The notes under the pieces were generated by a model. It was not told the origin of the DNA, made no database searches, and saw nothing but the letters and a program-made list of their open reading frames with translations. Positions 46,663-55,781 of a stretch of 64,000 nt of DNA are shown here, piece after piece. The DNA is taken from the NCBI GenBank assembly GCA_026003895.1, contig BPIC01000004.1:401767-465766 (forward strand), given 5' to 3'. Source of the stretch: Dehalococcoidia bacterium (lineage in GTDB: Bacteria; Chloroflexota; Dehalococcoidia; SpSt-223). The position numbers and the translations under genes were made by a program. Each line of letters begins with the position of its first letter. The first letter of the stretch is position 1.

Positions 46663-48126
46663 TTAGGAGGCGGCCGCCGCCTCGGTCGGGGCTGAAGCGC
46701 GGCTCGCCTCCACGGCGAAGCGCGCGGCAAGCCGGCCAAAGGTGAAGGCTGGACCGGCCGCGAAGCCGCTCGCCACCCCGTCGCCCATCAGCTGTGCTTT
46801 GCCGAGGATCTCACCCGCGGCATACAGTCCCTCGATCGGCGTGCCGTCCCCCCGGACAACCCGGAGCCGGTCATCGACCTTCACCCCGCCGTTGGTGCCG
46901 AGCGTCACCCCGTAGGCGCGGACGGCGTGGAACGGCGGCGTGTCGACCGCCTTCGGCAGGGACTCACGATGAAACTCCGCATCCCGGCCCTCTGCGACCG
47001 CGGAGTTGTAGCGGGCGATCGTGGCTTCGAGGGTTTGCGGATCAAGGCCAAGCTTGGTCGCTAACTCGGCGATCGTGGGAGCGGAGATGATAACTGGCTC
47101 GAAGCCGGCGCCGCCTTCGAGCCAGTGGCGCGTTGCCTCGGCGATGTCGGGAGCGAGCCCTTGGCGCATCGGTTCGTCGAAGATCGCCACCATCTCGGTC
47201 CCAGGCTGGGCCATGATGGCGCGTTCGCGGGCGTCCGGGCTCGGCTCGTCCTCGCGCATGAAGCGCCGGCCTTCTCGGTTGACCCAGACATCGCCCGAGC
47301 GCCCGGGCGCCCGCAATCGGGTGAGGATCGACCAGGAAAGGGTGAAGCCGGGCCGACGTGGATCCTCGACGCCACCTGGCATCAAGATGAGCACGTCCAT
47401 ATTGACGAGTGCCGCGCCCGCCTTCTCGGCCATGACCAACCCGTCGCCGGTAGCGTGGTCAAGGCAGGCGGTGACCACGCGCTTGTCCGCACCGTGGAAC
47501 CGCGCCAGCAGCTCCCGGTTGGCGGCGTAGCCGCCGGTCGCAAGAATAACGGCATCGGCTGGCAGATCGGTCACCTCGCCGGCGTGCTCGAGGCGCACGC
47601 CCGCCACTCGGCCGTCCTTCTCCAGCAGGTCGACAACTCGGGTGTTCAGCCTAAGGTCGATCCGGTCGCGATGCCGCTCCAGCTCGGGCTGAAGGACCTT
47701 GATGTACTCGATGCCGTTGCAGCGGTAGCTGCGGGGGACGGAATACAACTCGTGCTCGCCGGCGAATACTGGCGAATCGGCCGAGTAGGGCGCTCCGAGC
47801 GCTTCGAGCCAGTCGACCGTCTCGGCCGCGTAGGTCGTGGCGAGGCGAACCAGCGCTGGGTCGTTCCGGCCGCGGCCGATGTGGAGTGCGTCTTCGGCAT
47901 GCTTCTCCGGCGAATCCTCGATTCCTTTGGCGCGCTGCATCCGCGTGCCGGCGGCGCTAACCGTGGCGCTGGACACCCAGAGCATGCCGCCGATCCGGTC
48001 GGTCTTCTCGACGAGGGTGACATCCGCGCCGAGCTCCGCCGCGACAATGGCGGCAGGTATCCCAGCGTTGCCAGCGCCGACGACGACGATTCGCGGACGG
48101 CTGCGTTCGCTCTCTGCGTGGGCCAT
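46663..48126 (-). CDS. FAD-binding fumarate reductase/ketosteroid dehydrogenase-type flavoprotein
   Basis: 487 residues of the FAD_binding_2 family. IVVVGAGNAGIPAAIVAAELGADVTLVEKTDRIGGML (FAD), VILATGGYAANRELLARFHG, substrate-cap region with VWVNREGRRFMREDE, and LYAAGEILGKAQLMGDGVASGFAAGPAFTFGRLA at the C terminus. Family members reduce or dehydrogenate enoates, including ring double bonds. ATG 48126 with GAGAGGAGAAAA. Third gene of a minus-strand unit (binding protein, LLM oxygenase, flavoprotein). Confidence 0.9.
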   Translation of the reverse strand: MAHAESERSRPRIVVVGAGNAGIPAAIVAAELGADVTLVEKTDRIGGMLWVSSATVSAAGTRMQRAKGIEDSPEKHAEDALHIGRGRNDPALVRLATTYAAETVDWLEALGAPYSADSPVFAGEHELYSVPRSYRCNGIEYIKVLQPELERHRDRIDLRLNTRVVDLLEKDGRVAGVRLEHAGEVTDLPADAVILATGGYAANRELLARFHGADKRVVTACLDHATGDGLVMAEKAGAALVNMDVLILMPGGVEDPRRPGFTLSWSILTRLRAPGRSGDVWVNREGRRFMREDEPSPDARERAIMAQPGTEMVAIFDEPMRQGLAPDIAEATRHWLEGGAGFEPVIISAPTIAELATKLGLDPQTLEATIARYNSAVAEGRDAEFHRESLPKAVDTPPFHAVRAYGVTLGTNGGVKVDDRLRVVRGDGTPIEGLYAAGEILGKAQLMGDGVASGFAAGPAFTFGRLAARFAVEASRASAPTEAAAAS

Positions 48127-48167
48127 TGGCTTTTCTCCTCTCGGGATGACGTGGCAGCGCTCTCGCG

Positions 48168-49268
48168 CTACCGCTGCGGGGCGGCGACGGGAGTCTGCCG
48201 CGCCAGCTCTTCGACGAGGTCAGGATCGGGCGCTGTTTCGGCGAGCACGGGCGCGATGTCGGCGGCAAAGCGCTCCATCGATCGGCGCACGAGATGATCG
48301 GAAAGGTGACCGAAGTTGAACCAGCACATCAGGTGACCGAGGCCAAGCTTCGCTCGCAGGACGAGCTGGGGGAGCACTTCGTCGACCGTGCCAGCGATCA
48401 GCCAGCCGCCGACATGCGCCGCCATCCGGCGCTGAAGATCATCCTTCGGCAAGTCGTCGATGCCGGAGTTCGCGAGGGCGCTCTTTCGGACGTACACCTC
48501 GATCGCCTCGCCGATCGTCGCACGCCAGTCTTCCCCGGGCGCCGCGACATAGATCTGCTGCAATTGGCCGGTATCTCGCCAAGCTCGCGCCTTGGTCTCG
48601 GCGTCGTGGCCGGATTCTTCGAGCGCTTGGGCGTAGCGCCGTAACCGCGGGATGATCACCTGCGGCAGACGCGGCCCAATCAGCAGAGACCAGCCCATTT
48701 GAGCGACCCGCACGGCGGTGTCGTCGGTCGAGGTGCCCCACGCGATGTGCGGGTGTGGCTGTTGGACGGGCGCGGGGATGATCCGGCCGCGAACCTCGCC
48801 CTTCCAAAACCGCTCGCCGTAGGCGAACCCCTGACTTGCGTCGTTCTGCCCCCAAGCCTGGAGACAGATGGCGATCCACTCATTCAGCATCGCATGGCGG
48901 TCATTGGCGTCGAGTCCGTAGCCGCGGAACTCGTCGGGCGAGTTGCCGGCACCGAAGCCGACAATGAGCCGCCCGCCGCTCAATTGGTCGAGGAGGTTGC
49001 ACTGGGTCACGAAGCGGATCGGATGATGATAGGGCGCAACTGCGACCGAGAAGCCGATCCGCATCGCCCGGGTGCGCTGGCCAATTGCGCTCGCCAGCAC
49101 CACTGGGTCGCTGTAGGCGTTATAGCCGGTGAAGGCGTGCTCGGTGATCCAGACGTCGCTGAATCCAAGCCGCTCGGCGAGATCGACTTGGCCGATCACC
49201 TCCTCGATGATCCGGCCATCCTCCCGCGGCCCGGGGGTCTGCGGGTTGATGTAATAGCCAACGCGCAT
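48168..49268 (-). CDS. LLM-class (luciferase-like) flavin-dependent monooxygenase
   Basis: 366 residues, TIM-barrel F420/FMN family: MRVGYYINPQTPGPREDGR, DVWITEHAFTGYNAYSDPVVLASAIGQRT, RIGFSVAVAPYHHPIRFVTQCNLLDQLSGGRLIVGFGAGNS and the GTVDEVLPQLVL tail. Could oxygenate a heterocycle, as RutA does in uracil catabolism, or a C-S or ketone bond. Adjoins the binding-protein gene upstream and the flavoprotein downstream on the same strand. Confidence 0.93.
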   Translation of the reverse strand: MRVGYYINPQTPGPREDGRIIEEVIGQVDLAERLGFSDVWITEHAFTGYNAYSDPVVLASAIGQRTRAMRIGFSVAVAPYHHPIRFVTQCNLLDQLSGGRLIVGFGAGNSPDEFRGYGLDANDRHAMLNEWIAICLQAWGQNDASQGFAYGERFWKGEVRGRIIPAPVQQPHPHIAWGTSTDDTAVRVAQMGWSLLIGPRLPQVIIPRLRRYAQALEESGHDAETKARAWRDTGQLQQIYVAAPGEDWRATIGEAIEVYVRKSALANSGIDDLPKDDLQRRMAAHVGGWLIAGTVDEVLPQLVLRAKLGLGHLMCWFNFGHLSDHLVRRSMERFAADIAPVLAETAPDPDLVEELARQTPVAAPQR

Positions 49269-49359
49269 GAACGTCCTTTCTGTGGCCGGGACACGAAGCG
49301 ACGGGACCGCGCCGGCTTCTCCGACCCGCTGCAGCCCCGCAATCCTGCTGCAGTTCGTC

Positions 49360-50910
49360 TCACTCGACTCGGTAGATCGTATCGAACATGTGTGCGAATG
49401 GATAATGGGTGAGCCGGATGTTCGGTCGGTACGCCGTCACATTGTGCCGCTGAATGAGCAGCAGCGTCGGCACGTCGTCGTGCAATACCTTGGATGCCTG
49501 CAAGAGCAGCGCGTTGCGTTTCGCCGGGTCGATCTCTTGCGAGGCCTGTACCCATAGCCGGTCGAACTCCGGTGTGCACCACCAGCGGGCAGCGCCTTCT
49601 TTCTCACAGGTGTAGAGCCCTCGTGGGACCGAGAAGGTGCCGTTCGCGTCTCCGCTCGACTGCAGGAAGATGTCGTCCTTCTCTTGATTGTTGCGACCAT
49701 AGTACTTGTCGAGCAGGAACCCATACTCGTAGGCGTTGACTTGTGCCTCGACGCCGATTTCGCGCAGCCCGGCTTGGATGATCGTTGGCACGTCGGGTGG
49801 AATTGTCGCCGCGGTGAAGCCAATGCCCATCGGCAATTTGAATCCGTTCGGATACCCCGCCTCGGCGAGGAGCCGCTTCGCCAACGCCGGGTTGTAGGGG
49901 TAGCCCTTGTTGGTCTCGTCGTACGAGGGCGTTCCTGGCACCGTGAGCTGGGTTGCCATCACGGCCTGGTCTTTATAGAGGATGTTCACCATCGACTCTT
50001 TGTCGACGGCATAGTTGAGCGCTTGGCGGACGCGCTTGTCGCGCAACGGGGAGTTGCGTCGTTCGGCCTCGGGCTGAGAGAACAAGCCGTTCATGATGCT
50101 GGCGTTGTCATACAACTGGATCTGCAGCCCGGCGTTCTTCATCTGCTGCACTTGCTCGGCGGAGAAGGTAGAAACCGGCACAAGGTCAAGCTCGCCGACG
50201 CGTAGCCCCACGACCTGCTGCGCGAGGTCGGGAATGACGCGATAGTGGATCTCGGTAATCGTCGGCTTGCGGAACAAGTGGGGCGTCGATCGCTGCCGGA
50301 ACACGGCGCCGGTGTTGACGTCGTAGCTGACGGGCTCGTACGGCCCGGTGCCGAGCGGCTTTTTGCCGAACTCGTCCTTCCCCAACCGTTCGTAATAGTC
50401 CTTCGGAAAGATGTAGATGCCATGAGCCCCATTCGGCAGCATCCCATCGCGGGTCCGGCTCGTGATCGCGACCGTCCGGTCGTCGACTTTGTAGGCCCCG
50501 TTCATCAACGGAAGATTCAGCTTCGAAGGATGGGCAGTGTTTGCAACCAGTTCGACCGAGAAGATGACATCCTCGACCGTCACCTTCTGACCGTTCCAGA
50601 AGGTCAGCCCGTCGCGGAGGGTGAAGCGCCACGCGTCATCGACGTACTCCCATTTCTCGGCGGCGGCAGGGATCGGCGTAAACTTGGGGCCCAGCACGGT
50701 CAGGGTGTCGTAGAGGGGATCGAAAAAGGCATTGAACGAGGATTCCGGGCTCAAGGAGGGCGGAAGGCTGAGGCGGCCGACACGCAGCACTTGGTTGGCG
50801 GCGGGGCGTTCACCTTGGGGCGTTGTCGACGCTGCCGGTGTCGGCGCGGCGGGGGCGCACGCTGCTCCCAACAGCAGGAGCAGGATCCCAATCGACAGGA
50901 GCCTCGTCAT
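49360..50910 (-). CDS. ABC transporter substrate-binding lipoprotein, family 5, second copy
   Basis: 516 residues from ATG 50910. Lipoprotein signal MTRLLSIGILLLLLGAAC. Same architecture as the protein at 40270, with matching blocks (NQVLRVGRLSLPPSLSPES; PAAAEKWEYVDDAWRFTLRDG; GQKVTVEDVIFSVELV; AEAGYPNGFKLPMGIGFT). Moderately diverged paralogue, so probably a related ligand. No transporter membrane genes adjoin. Confidence 0.92.
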   Translation of the reverse strand: MTRLLSIGILLLLLGAACAPAAPTPAASTTPQGERPAANQVLRVGRLSLPPSLSPESSFNAFFDPLYDTLTVLGPKFTPIPAAAEKWEYVDDAWRFTLRDGLTFWNGQKVTVEDVIFSVELVANTAHPSKLNLPLMNGAYKVDDRTVAITSRTRDGMLPNGAHGIYIFPKDYYERLGKDEFGKKPLGTGPYEPVSYDVNTGAVFRQRSTPHLFRKPTITEIHYRVIPDLAQQVVGLRVGELDLVPVSTFSAEQVQQMKNAGLQIQLYDNASIMNGLFSQPEAERRNSPLRDKRVRQALNYAVDKESMVNILYKDQAVMATQLTVPGTPSYDETNKGYPYNPALAKRLLAEAGYPNGFKLPMGIGFTAATIPPDVPTIIQAGLREIGVEAQVNAYEYGFLLDKYYGRNNQEKDDIFLQSSGDANGTFSVPRGLYTCEKEGAARWWCTPEFDRLWVQASQEIDPAKRNALLLQASKVLHDDVPTLLLIQRHNVTAYRPNIRLTHYPFAHMFDTIYRVE

Positions 50911-51051
50911 CGTATCCCCTTTTGTCGAGTCGGAGGTGATTTCGATACCGGACGCCAGACGCGGCCGGCATGTCACTATTTACAGGATGGTAGCAGATAG
51001 CGCAATATTAGCCAGACATCCGCCAGGGCCGACGAACGAATGGAGGCGAAC

Positions 51052-52098
51052 ATGGTCGAGGATTTGGTCCGTCAAGACGAGCGGGCGTATTTGGACTTCT
51101 GTGGTGGGCTGCGCTACTACAGTGGAAAGTGGAGCGCCGACCTCCAACAGGCATACGAGCGGGGCGCTCGCCGGTTCGAGGCGGCGGAAGGACGTGCTCC
51201 GTCCACCCTTGAGGATGCGCATCGGATTCTCGATCACCAGCCGCTCATGCAGTCGTATATGCGCATCCAGCGCACCAGCCAGGAGATGAACTGGCGGCAG
51301 ACGGTAGATGCTGCCAGCCGCCAGGCGGACGAGCTCGAAGCGGCGATGCGCGCCGCCGAGGAGCGCGTTCCCGGCCGGCTCTTCCTTGATCCGAACTTCG
51401 TCTATCCCGACTACTACTGGAAGGTCGACTTTCACCTCCAACCGGGCGGCATGGCCCGCTCGCCGCTCGCCGGATACATCAACTACATCGGCGTTGAGGC
51501 AAACCAGAAAGGGATCACCGGACTGCCGGCCGAGGAAAACAAGCGGAAGTTCGTGCTCGCTGCGCCCGCGCCGCCAGACGGTGTCGTCCGTCGGGTGCTC
51601 GATGTCGGTTGCGCGATCGGTTGGACGACGTGGCCGCTCAAAGAGCGGTTCCCGCACGCCGAGGTCTGGGGGATCGACATGTCAGCGCCGTTGCTGCGCT
51701 TCGCCCATTACCTCGCCGTCGAGCGCGGGATAGACGTCAAGTATGCACAGATGGCAGCCGAGGCGATGACCTTCCCCGACAACTCCTTTGACATGATCCA
51801 CGCCCATATCCTGTACCACGAGATTCCGGCGGCGGTGGGCGAGAAGATCATGCACGAGGCATTCCGGGTGCTGCGGCCGGGCGGCGTCTACGCCATCAGC
51901 GATTTCAAGACCGGTACGCGCCGTACCCCCTTCGAAGAGTATCGAAGTGAGTGGAGCTACCGAGATAATCCCGAGCCATATGCTGCGGAGTTCGTCGCAT
52001 TCGACCTCCTTGGCGCGTTCCGCCGCGCCGGCTTCGTTGATGTCAAAGAAGAGCCGGTGCTGAACTTGTCGATGCGCTCGGGCGTCAAGCCAGCTTAA
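51052..52098 (+). CDS. Class I SAM-dependent methyltransferase
   Basis: 348 residues. An N-terminal helical domain of about 170 residues of unknown role (YLDFCGGLRYYSGKWSADLQQ; FVYPDYYWKVDFHLQPGGM), then the methyltransferase core: VRRVLDVGCAIGWTTWPLKERFP (motif I), VWGIDMSAPLLRFA, MAAEAMTFPDNSFDMIHAHILYHEIP and ALRPGGVYAISDF-like motif. Start at ATG 51052 because GGAGG lies 6 bp before it; ATG 51040 is inside that site. First gene of the last plus-strand unit. Confidence 0.9.
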   Translation: MVEDLVRQDERAYLDFCGGLRYYSGKWSADLQQAYERGARRFEAAEGRAPSTLEDAHRILDHQPLMQSYMRIQRTSQEMNWRQTVDAASRQADELEAAMRAAEERVPGRLFLDPNFVYPDYYWKVDFHLQPGGMARSPLAGYINYIGVEANQKGITGLPAEENKRKFVLAAPAPPDGVVRRVLDVGCAIGWTTWPLKERFPHAEVWGIDMSAPLLRFAHYLAVERGIDVKYAQMAAEAMTFPDNSFDMIHAHILYHEIPAAVGEKIMHEAFRVLRPGGVYAISDFKTGTRRTPFEEYRSEWSYRDNPEPYAAEFVAFDLLGAFRRAGFVDVKEEPVLNLSMRSGVKPA

Positions 52099-52119
52099 GG
52101 CGCTAAGGGGGAATGGGCG

Positions 52120-52524
52120 ATGGTGACCATGACGATGTTCTACCGCGAGCCACAAGGCGAGGGCGAGTTCTTCGACGAACAGCAGTACCACGCCCATTAC
52201 GTCCCCGGCGCCCTCCGGATTGCTGGGAAATACCGCTGTCGACGCGTCCAACTCAGCCGGACGATCGCGAACCGCGAAGGCATCCGCGGCGGGACGAGTA
52301 TCTACCGCATCACGCAGTTCACCTTCGATACCCTCGACGACGCGATGGCCTTCGTCTTCTCACCGGAGCGCACCGAGCTGGGCCAGACATCGCGGCTGCA
52401 TTTTCGGGGCAGTGCTGAGGTGTTCTACACCGAGGACGAAGTGTACGAGTACGACGCTGACGGTCAGCTCGTGCACTGGGAAGGCCCCATGAGCGACCTC
52501 GTGATGGAGAAAGTGCGTTCCTAA
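52120..52524 (+). CDS. EthD-like ferredoxin-fold protein
   Basis: 134 residues: VTMTMFYREPQGEGEFFDEQQYHAHYVPGALRIAG resembles the EthD/dimeric alpha-beta-barrel pattern (FY..P..E..F...Y...H.P). Such small proteins accompany mono-oxygenases or decyclases and sometimes bind products. No catalytic claim can be made. 21 bp after the methyltransferase, RBS AGGGGGA. Confidence 0.7.
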   Translation: MVTMTMFYREPQGEGEFFDEQQYHAHYVPGALRIAGKYRCRRVQLSRTIANREGIRGGTSIYRITQFTFDTLDDAMAFVFSPERTELGQTSRLHFRGSAEVFYTEDEVYEYDADGQLVHWEGPMSDLVMEKVRS

Positions 52525-52560
52525 CCGGTCGGTCAATTCATCATCCGGGAGCACCGCACG

Positions 52561-54306
52561 ATGACCCCCATCGCGCGCGCCTACGCCGTGACGCCCGCTG
52601 GGCGGCGGGTTCACTATCGCCGCGCCGGGAGTGGCCCTCCTCTTGTCATGCTTCACGCCTCCCGCGGGAGCAGCTGGGGGCTTGAGCCGCTCATTGCTGC
52701 CCTCGCCGAACGGCGCTGCGTCATCGCCCTCGATTCGCCCGGCGCGGGGGAGAGCGAGCCTCTCGCCGAGGATCAGCCCGCCATTGCCGACTACGCGGCA
52801 GCGCTCGGCGAAACGTTGGACTGTCTCGGGCTGCCGCACATCGACCTCTACGGCACCCACACCGGCGCGAAAATCGCCATCGAGTTCGCTCGGAAACAGC
52901 CAGAGCGGGTGCGTCGGCTCGTGCTGGATGGCCTCGCGATCTACACCGCAGACGAACAGGCCGAAATGGCGACCCACTACACGCCGTCGCTCGCCCCGGA
53001 GCCAGATGCCACCCATTGGGTGCGCGCGTGGGCGATGCTGCGCAACATGCACATTTTCTGGCCGTGGTTTCGGCGTGACCGGCGCTCGCGCATCATCGCC
53101 GACCTCCCAAGCCCGGAGGCGCTCCACGGCATGTTCGTCGACCTGCTGCGCGCCGTCCCCGGCTACTGGCGCGCCTATCAAGCGGCCTTCGCCTATGATG
53201 GCCTCGCGGCGCTGCGGACCCTTGACCTTCCTGTTCTGCTGACGGCTTCTCTCGGCGATCCGATCGCCGCCCACCTCGCGCGGGCGACCGACCTGCCAGC
53301 GACCTGCACCGTGACGGCGCCGACGGAATCGCTCGAATCCAAGGTCGCGGCGATCGACGCGTTCCTCCCGCTGGACGGGCTCGGTGCCGCTCCACCGCCG
53401 CCTCCCGTGCGCTCGGCGGTCGGGGTTGTCCGCCGCGACTACGTCGACACCCGCGTCGGCCAAATTCTGATGCGCCGCAGCGGAGCGGATGGCGGTCGGC
53501 CGCTGTTGCTCTTCCACGGATCGCCAGGCACGAGCCGCTCCCTTGAGCCGTTGTTGGTCGAGATGGGACGCGACCGCCCGACCTTTACCTTCGACACGCC
53601 GGGGTTGGGCGACTCCGCACCGCCGCCGAAAGGAAGCGAGATCTGGGATATCGCAGCGATCATTGGCGACGCCATCGACGCCCTTGGCCTCGACGAGTTT
53701 GACATCTACGGCGCGCGCACGGGGTCGTGCCTCGGCATCGAGCTGGCGATCGCTCGGCCGCAGCAGGTTCGCCGGCTGATCGTCGATGGGCCAGTGCTGT
53801 TCACCCCTGAGTACGCCCAGTGGCTGATCAGGTCGTATCTCCCAGAGATTGTGCCGCATGACAGCGGAGCGCATCTGCTGCTGACGTGGAATTTTCGGCG
53901 TGACCAAGCGCTGTTCTGGCCGTGGTTCGAGCATACGAAGGAAGGAGTGCTCGGTCGGCTCGCCTTTACCTCCGACTACGAAGCGGCTGGGTTGACCGGC
54001 GAGTCGCTTCATCGCGGGTTCAGCGACTTCATGAAGAGTGCGCTGACCTACCATATCCCCTACCGAGCGGGGATCACCTACCCGGCGCGTGACCGGCTTC
54101 CACTGGTGACGCAGCCCGTCCTGCTCTGCACGAATGAGCACGACGTCTTTCGGCCTGGGCTGCCCGAGGCGCGCCAGCTTACGCGGAACCACGAGGCGCG
54201 GATCTACCCCGATCCGGGGCCGCCCGAGGCGCTCTCCACGACGGCCGACCTCTTTCGTCGCTTTCTGGCGGACGAACCGCTGCCGCCGCTGCTGGGAGAG
54301 GTATAG
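52561..54306 (+). CDS. Tandem alpha/beta-hydrolase fusion lacking both nucleophiles
   Basis: 581 residues with two hydrolase folds. Domain 1 (about 1-265): GRRVHYRRAGSGPPLVMLHAS, ALDSPGAGESEPL, elbow HIDLYGTHTGAKIAIEFARKQPE. Domain 2 (about 290-581): VGQILMRRSGADGGRPLLLFHGSPGT, FDTPGLGDSAPP, elbow FDIYGARTGSCLGIELAIARPQ, acid region CTNEHDVFRPG. GxSxG is GTHTG and GARTG respectively. Neither can use the standard Ser. Both halves resemble the single-domain protein at 42893, so duplication and fusion are likely. Co-transcribed with the EthD-like gene and the amidohydrolase. Confidence 0.88.
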   Translation: MTPIARAYAVTPAGRRVHYRRAGSGPPLVMLHASRGSSWGLEPLIAALAERRCVIALDSPGAGESEPLAEDQPAIADYAAALGETLDCLGLPHIDLYGTHTGAKIAIEFARKQPERVRRLVLDGLAIYTADEQAEMATHYTPSLAPEPDATHWVRAWAMLRNMHIFWPWFRRDRRSRIIADLPSPEALHGMFVDLLRAVPGYWRAYQAAFAYDGLAALRTLDLPVLLTASLGDPIAAHLARATDLPATCTVTAPTESLESKVAAIDAFLPLDGLGAAPPPPPVRSAVGVVRRDYVDTRVGQILMRRSGADGGRPLLLFHGSPGTSRSLEPLLVEMGRDRPTFTFDTPGLGDSAPPPKGSEIWDIAAIIGDAIDALGLDEFDIYGARTGSCLGIELAIARPQQVRRLIVDGPVLFTPEYAQWLIRSYLPEIVPHDSGAHLLLTWNFRRDQALFWPWFEHTKEGVLGRLAFTSDYEAAGLTGESLHRGFSDFMKSALTYHIPYRAGITYPARDRLPLVTQPVLLCTNEHDVFRPGLPEARQLTRNHEARIYPDPGPPEALSTTADLFRRFLADEPLPPLLGEV

Positions 54307-54366
54307 TCCGTCAACACGGCGCGACCTGCCGGAAGGCGGCGGAGATCGCAAGGAGGCACGAACATC

Positions 54367-55746
54367 GTGATGAAGCAGGTCGACACGGCGGTGGTGGGCG
54401 GCACGGTGGTGCTGCCCGATGGCGAACTGCGAGCCGATTTGGGGATCGCGAACGGCCGCATCATGGCGATCGCCACGCCGGGCACGCTCGCCGGCGCGAC
54501 CACGATCGACGCGTCCGGACGCTATGTCTTGCCTGGCCTCGTCGATCCTCATCTGCACATTGGACTGGGGCAGGGCCTCGCCGACTGGGAGACGGAAACG
54601 CGCTCTGCTGCCGCCGGCGGCGTCACCACCGTCCTGACCTATCTCATGTCCGGTGAGGATTACTTTCCAGTCTATGAGGAGATGCGCACGGCCGCCGATC
54701 GCGCTGCCTTCGTGGACTATGGCTTCCACGCCGTGCCTTGCTCCCCTCGCCACCTCGACGATCTCGGGCGCTACGTGACTGAAGCGGGAATAGGGTCATT
54801 CAAGTTCTTTACGAGCTTCCGCGGTGACGAAGGGGCCTATCTCGGCATCGCCGGCACGGATGACGGCTATCTCTATCGCTATTTCCAGGAAGTGGCGCGA
54901 CATCCGGGCGCCCTCGCGTGCATCCACCCCGAGAACATCGAGATCGTCTGGAAGCTTCGCGAGCAGTTGCGTGCGGCTGGGCGCGACGACCTCGCCGCTT
55001 GGGACGAATCGCGTCCCGATATCGTTGAAGCCGAATGCATCCTGCGCACCGCCTACTACGCCAAGCAGACCGGTTGTCCGATCTACTTTGTTCACATCAG
55101 TGGGGCAGAGGCGCTGAATGCCGTTCGCTGGATGCGGGAGCGTTACCCCGATCACCCCATCGCCGCCGAGACCTGTCCGCATTACCTGACACACACCAAA
55201 GACTCGCCGATCGGCTCGCTCGGCAAGGTGAATCCGCCGCTGCGGAGCCAAGCTGACATCGATGCTCTTTGGGAAGGGTTGGCCGACGGCACGATCGACA
55301 CCGTCGGATCGGACCACGTGCCGCGCCGCCGCGCCAAAAAGACGGGGTCGATCTGGACCGCGAGTGCTGGCTTCCCCGGGACGGCCTGCATCCTCCCCGT
55401 GCTGCTGAGCGAGGGGGTCCACCGGCGCGGCCTTTCGCTCGTGCGCGTTGCTCAGTTGACGGCGACTGCCCCGGCGCGGCTGTTCGGGCTGAGCCCGGCC
55501 AAAGGCAGCATTCGCATTGGGGCCGACGCCGACTTGGTCGTCGTCGACCTCGACCGCGAACAGGTCGCTGACGCCGCGCTCTTCCTAAGCGATGCCGACT
55601 ATTCGCTTTACGATGGTTGGACGCTCAAAGGCTGGCCGGTGATGACGATTCTGCGCGGCCAGGTCGTGATGCGCGACGGCGCCGTAGTCGGGACGCCGGG
55701 CGGCGGCCGCTACCTGCATCGTGGCGGACGGACGAGCACCGCCTAG
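54367..55746 (+). CDS. Dihydropyrimidinase/hydantoinase-like cyclic amidohydrolase
   Basis: 459 residues. Zinc-site residues all present: HxH in LPGLVDPHLHIGLG, carbamylated-Lys position in GIGSFKFFTSFRGDEGAY, His in ACIHPENIEIV, His in IYFVHISGAEAL, Asp in VGSDHVPRR. Domain end KGSIRIGADADLVVVDLD. Opens cyclic amides such as dihydropyrimidines, hydantoins or allantoin. GTG 54367 behind AAGGAGG (ATG 54370 also possible). Its presence argues that the pathway substrate contains a cyclic ureide or imide. Confidence 0.94.
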   Translation: MMKQVDTAVVGGTVVLPDGELRADLGIANGRIMAIATPGTLAGATTIDASGRYVLPGLVDPHLHIGLGQGLADWETETRSAAAGGVTTVLTYLMSGEDYFPVYEEMRTAADRAAFVDYGFHAVPCSPRHLDDLGRYVTEAGIGSFKFFTSFRGDEGAYLGIAGTDDGYLYRYFQEVARHPGALACIHPENIEIVWKLREQLRAAGRDDLAAWDESRPDIVEAECILRTAYYAKQTGCPIYFVHISGAEALNAVRWMRERYPDHPIAAETCPHYLTHTKDSPIGSLGKVNPPLRSQADIDALWEGLADGTIDTVGSDHVPRRRAKKTGSIWTASAGFPGTACILPVLLSEGVHRRGLSLVRVAQLTATAPARLFGLSPAKGSIRIGADADLVVVDLDREQVADAALFLSDADYSLYDGWTLKGWPVMTILRGQVVMRDGAVVGTPGGGRYLHRGGRTSTA

Positions 55747-55781
55747 CATCGGCAACCACGAATCACTCGCTTCTGGTGGAG

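Noticed and set aside
52360..54753. 797-codon open frame on the minus strand
   Set aside because: Antisense of the tandem hydrolase and its neighbours. Arg/Gly-rich composition typical of shadows in GC-rich DNA; three well-supported genes lie on the other strand.
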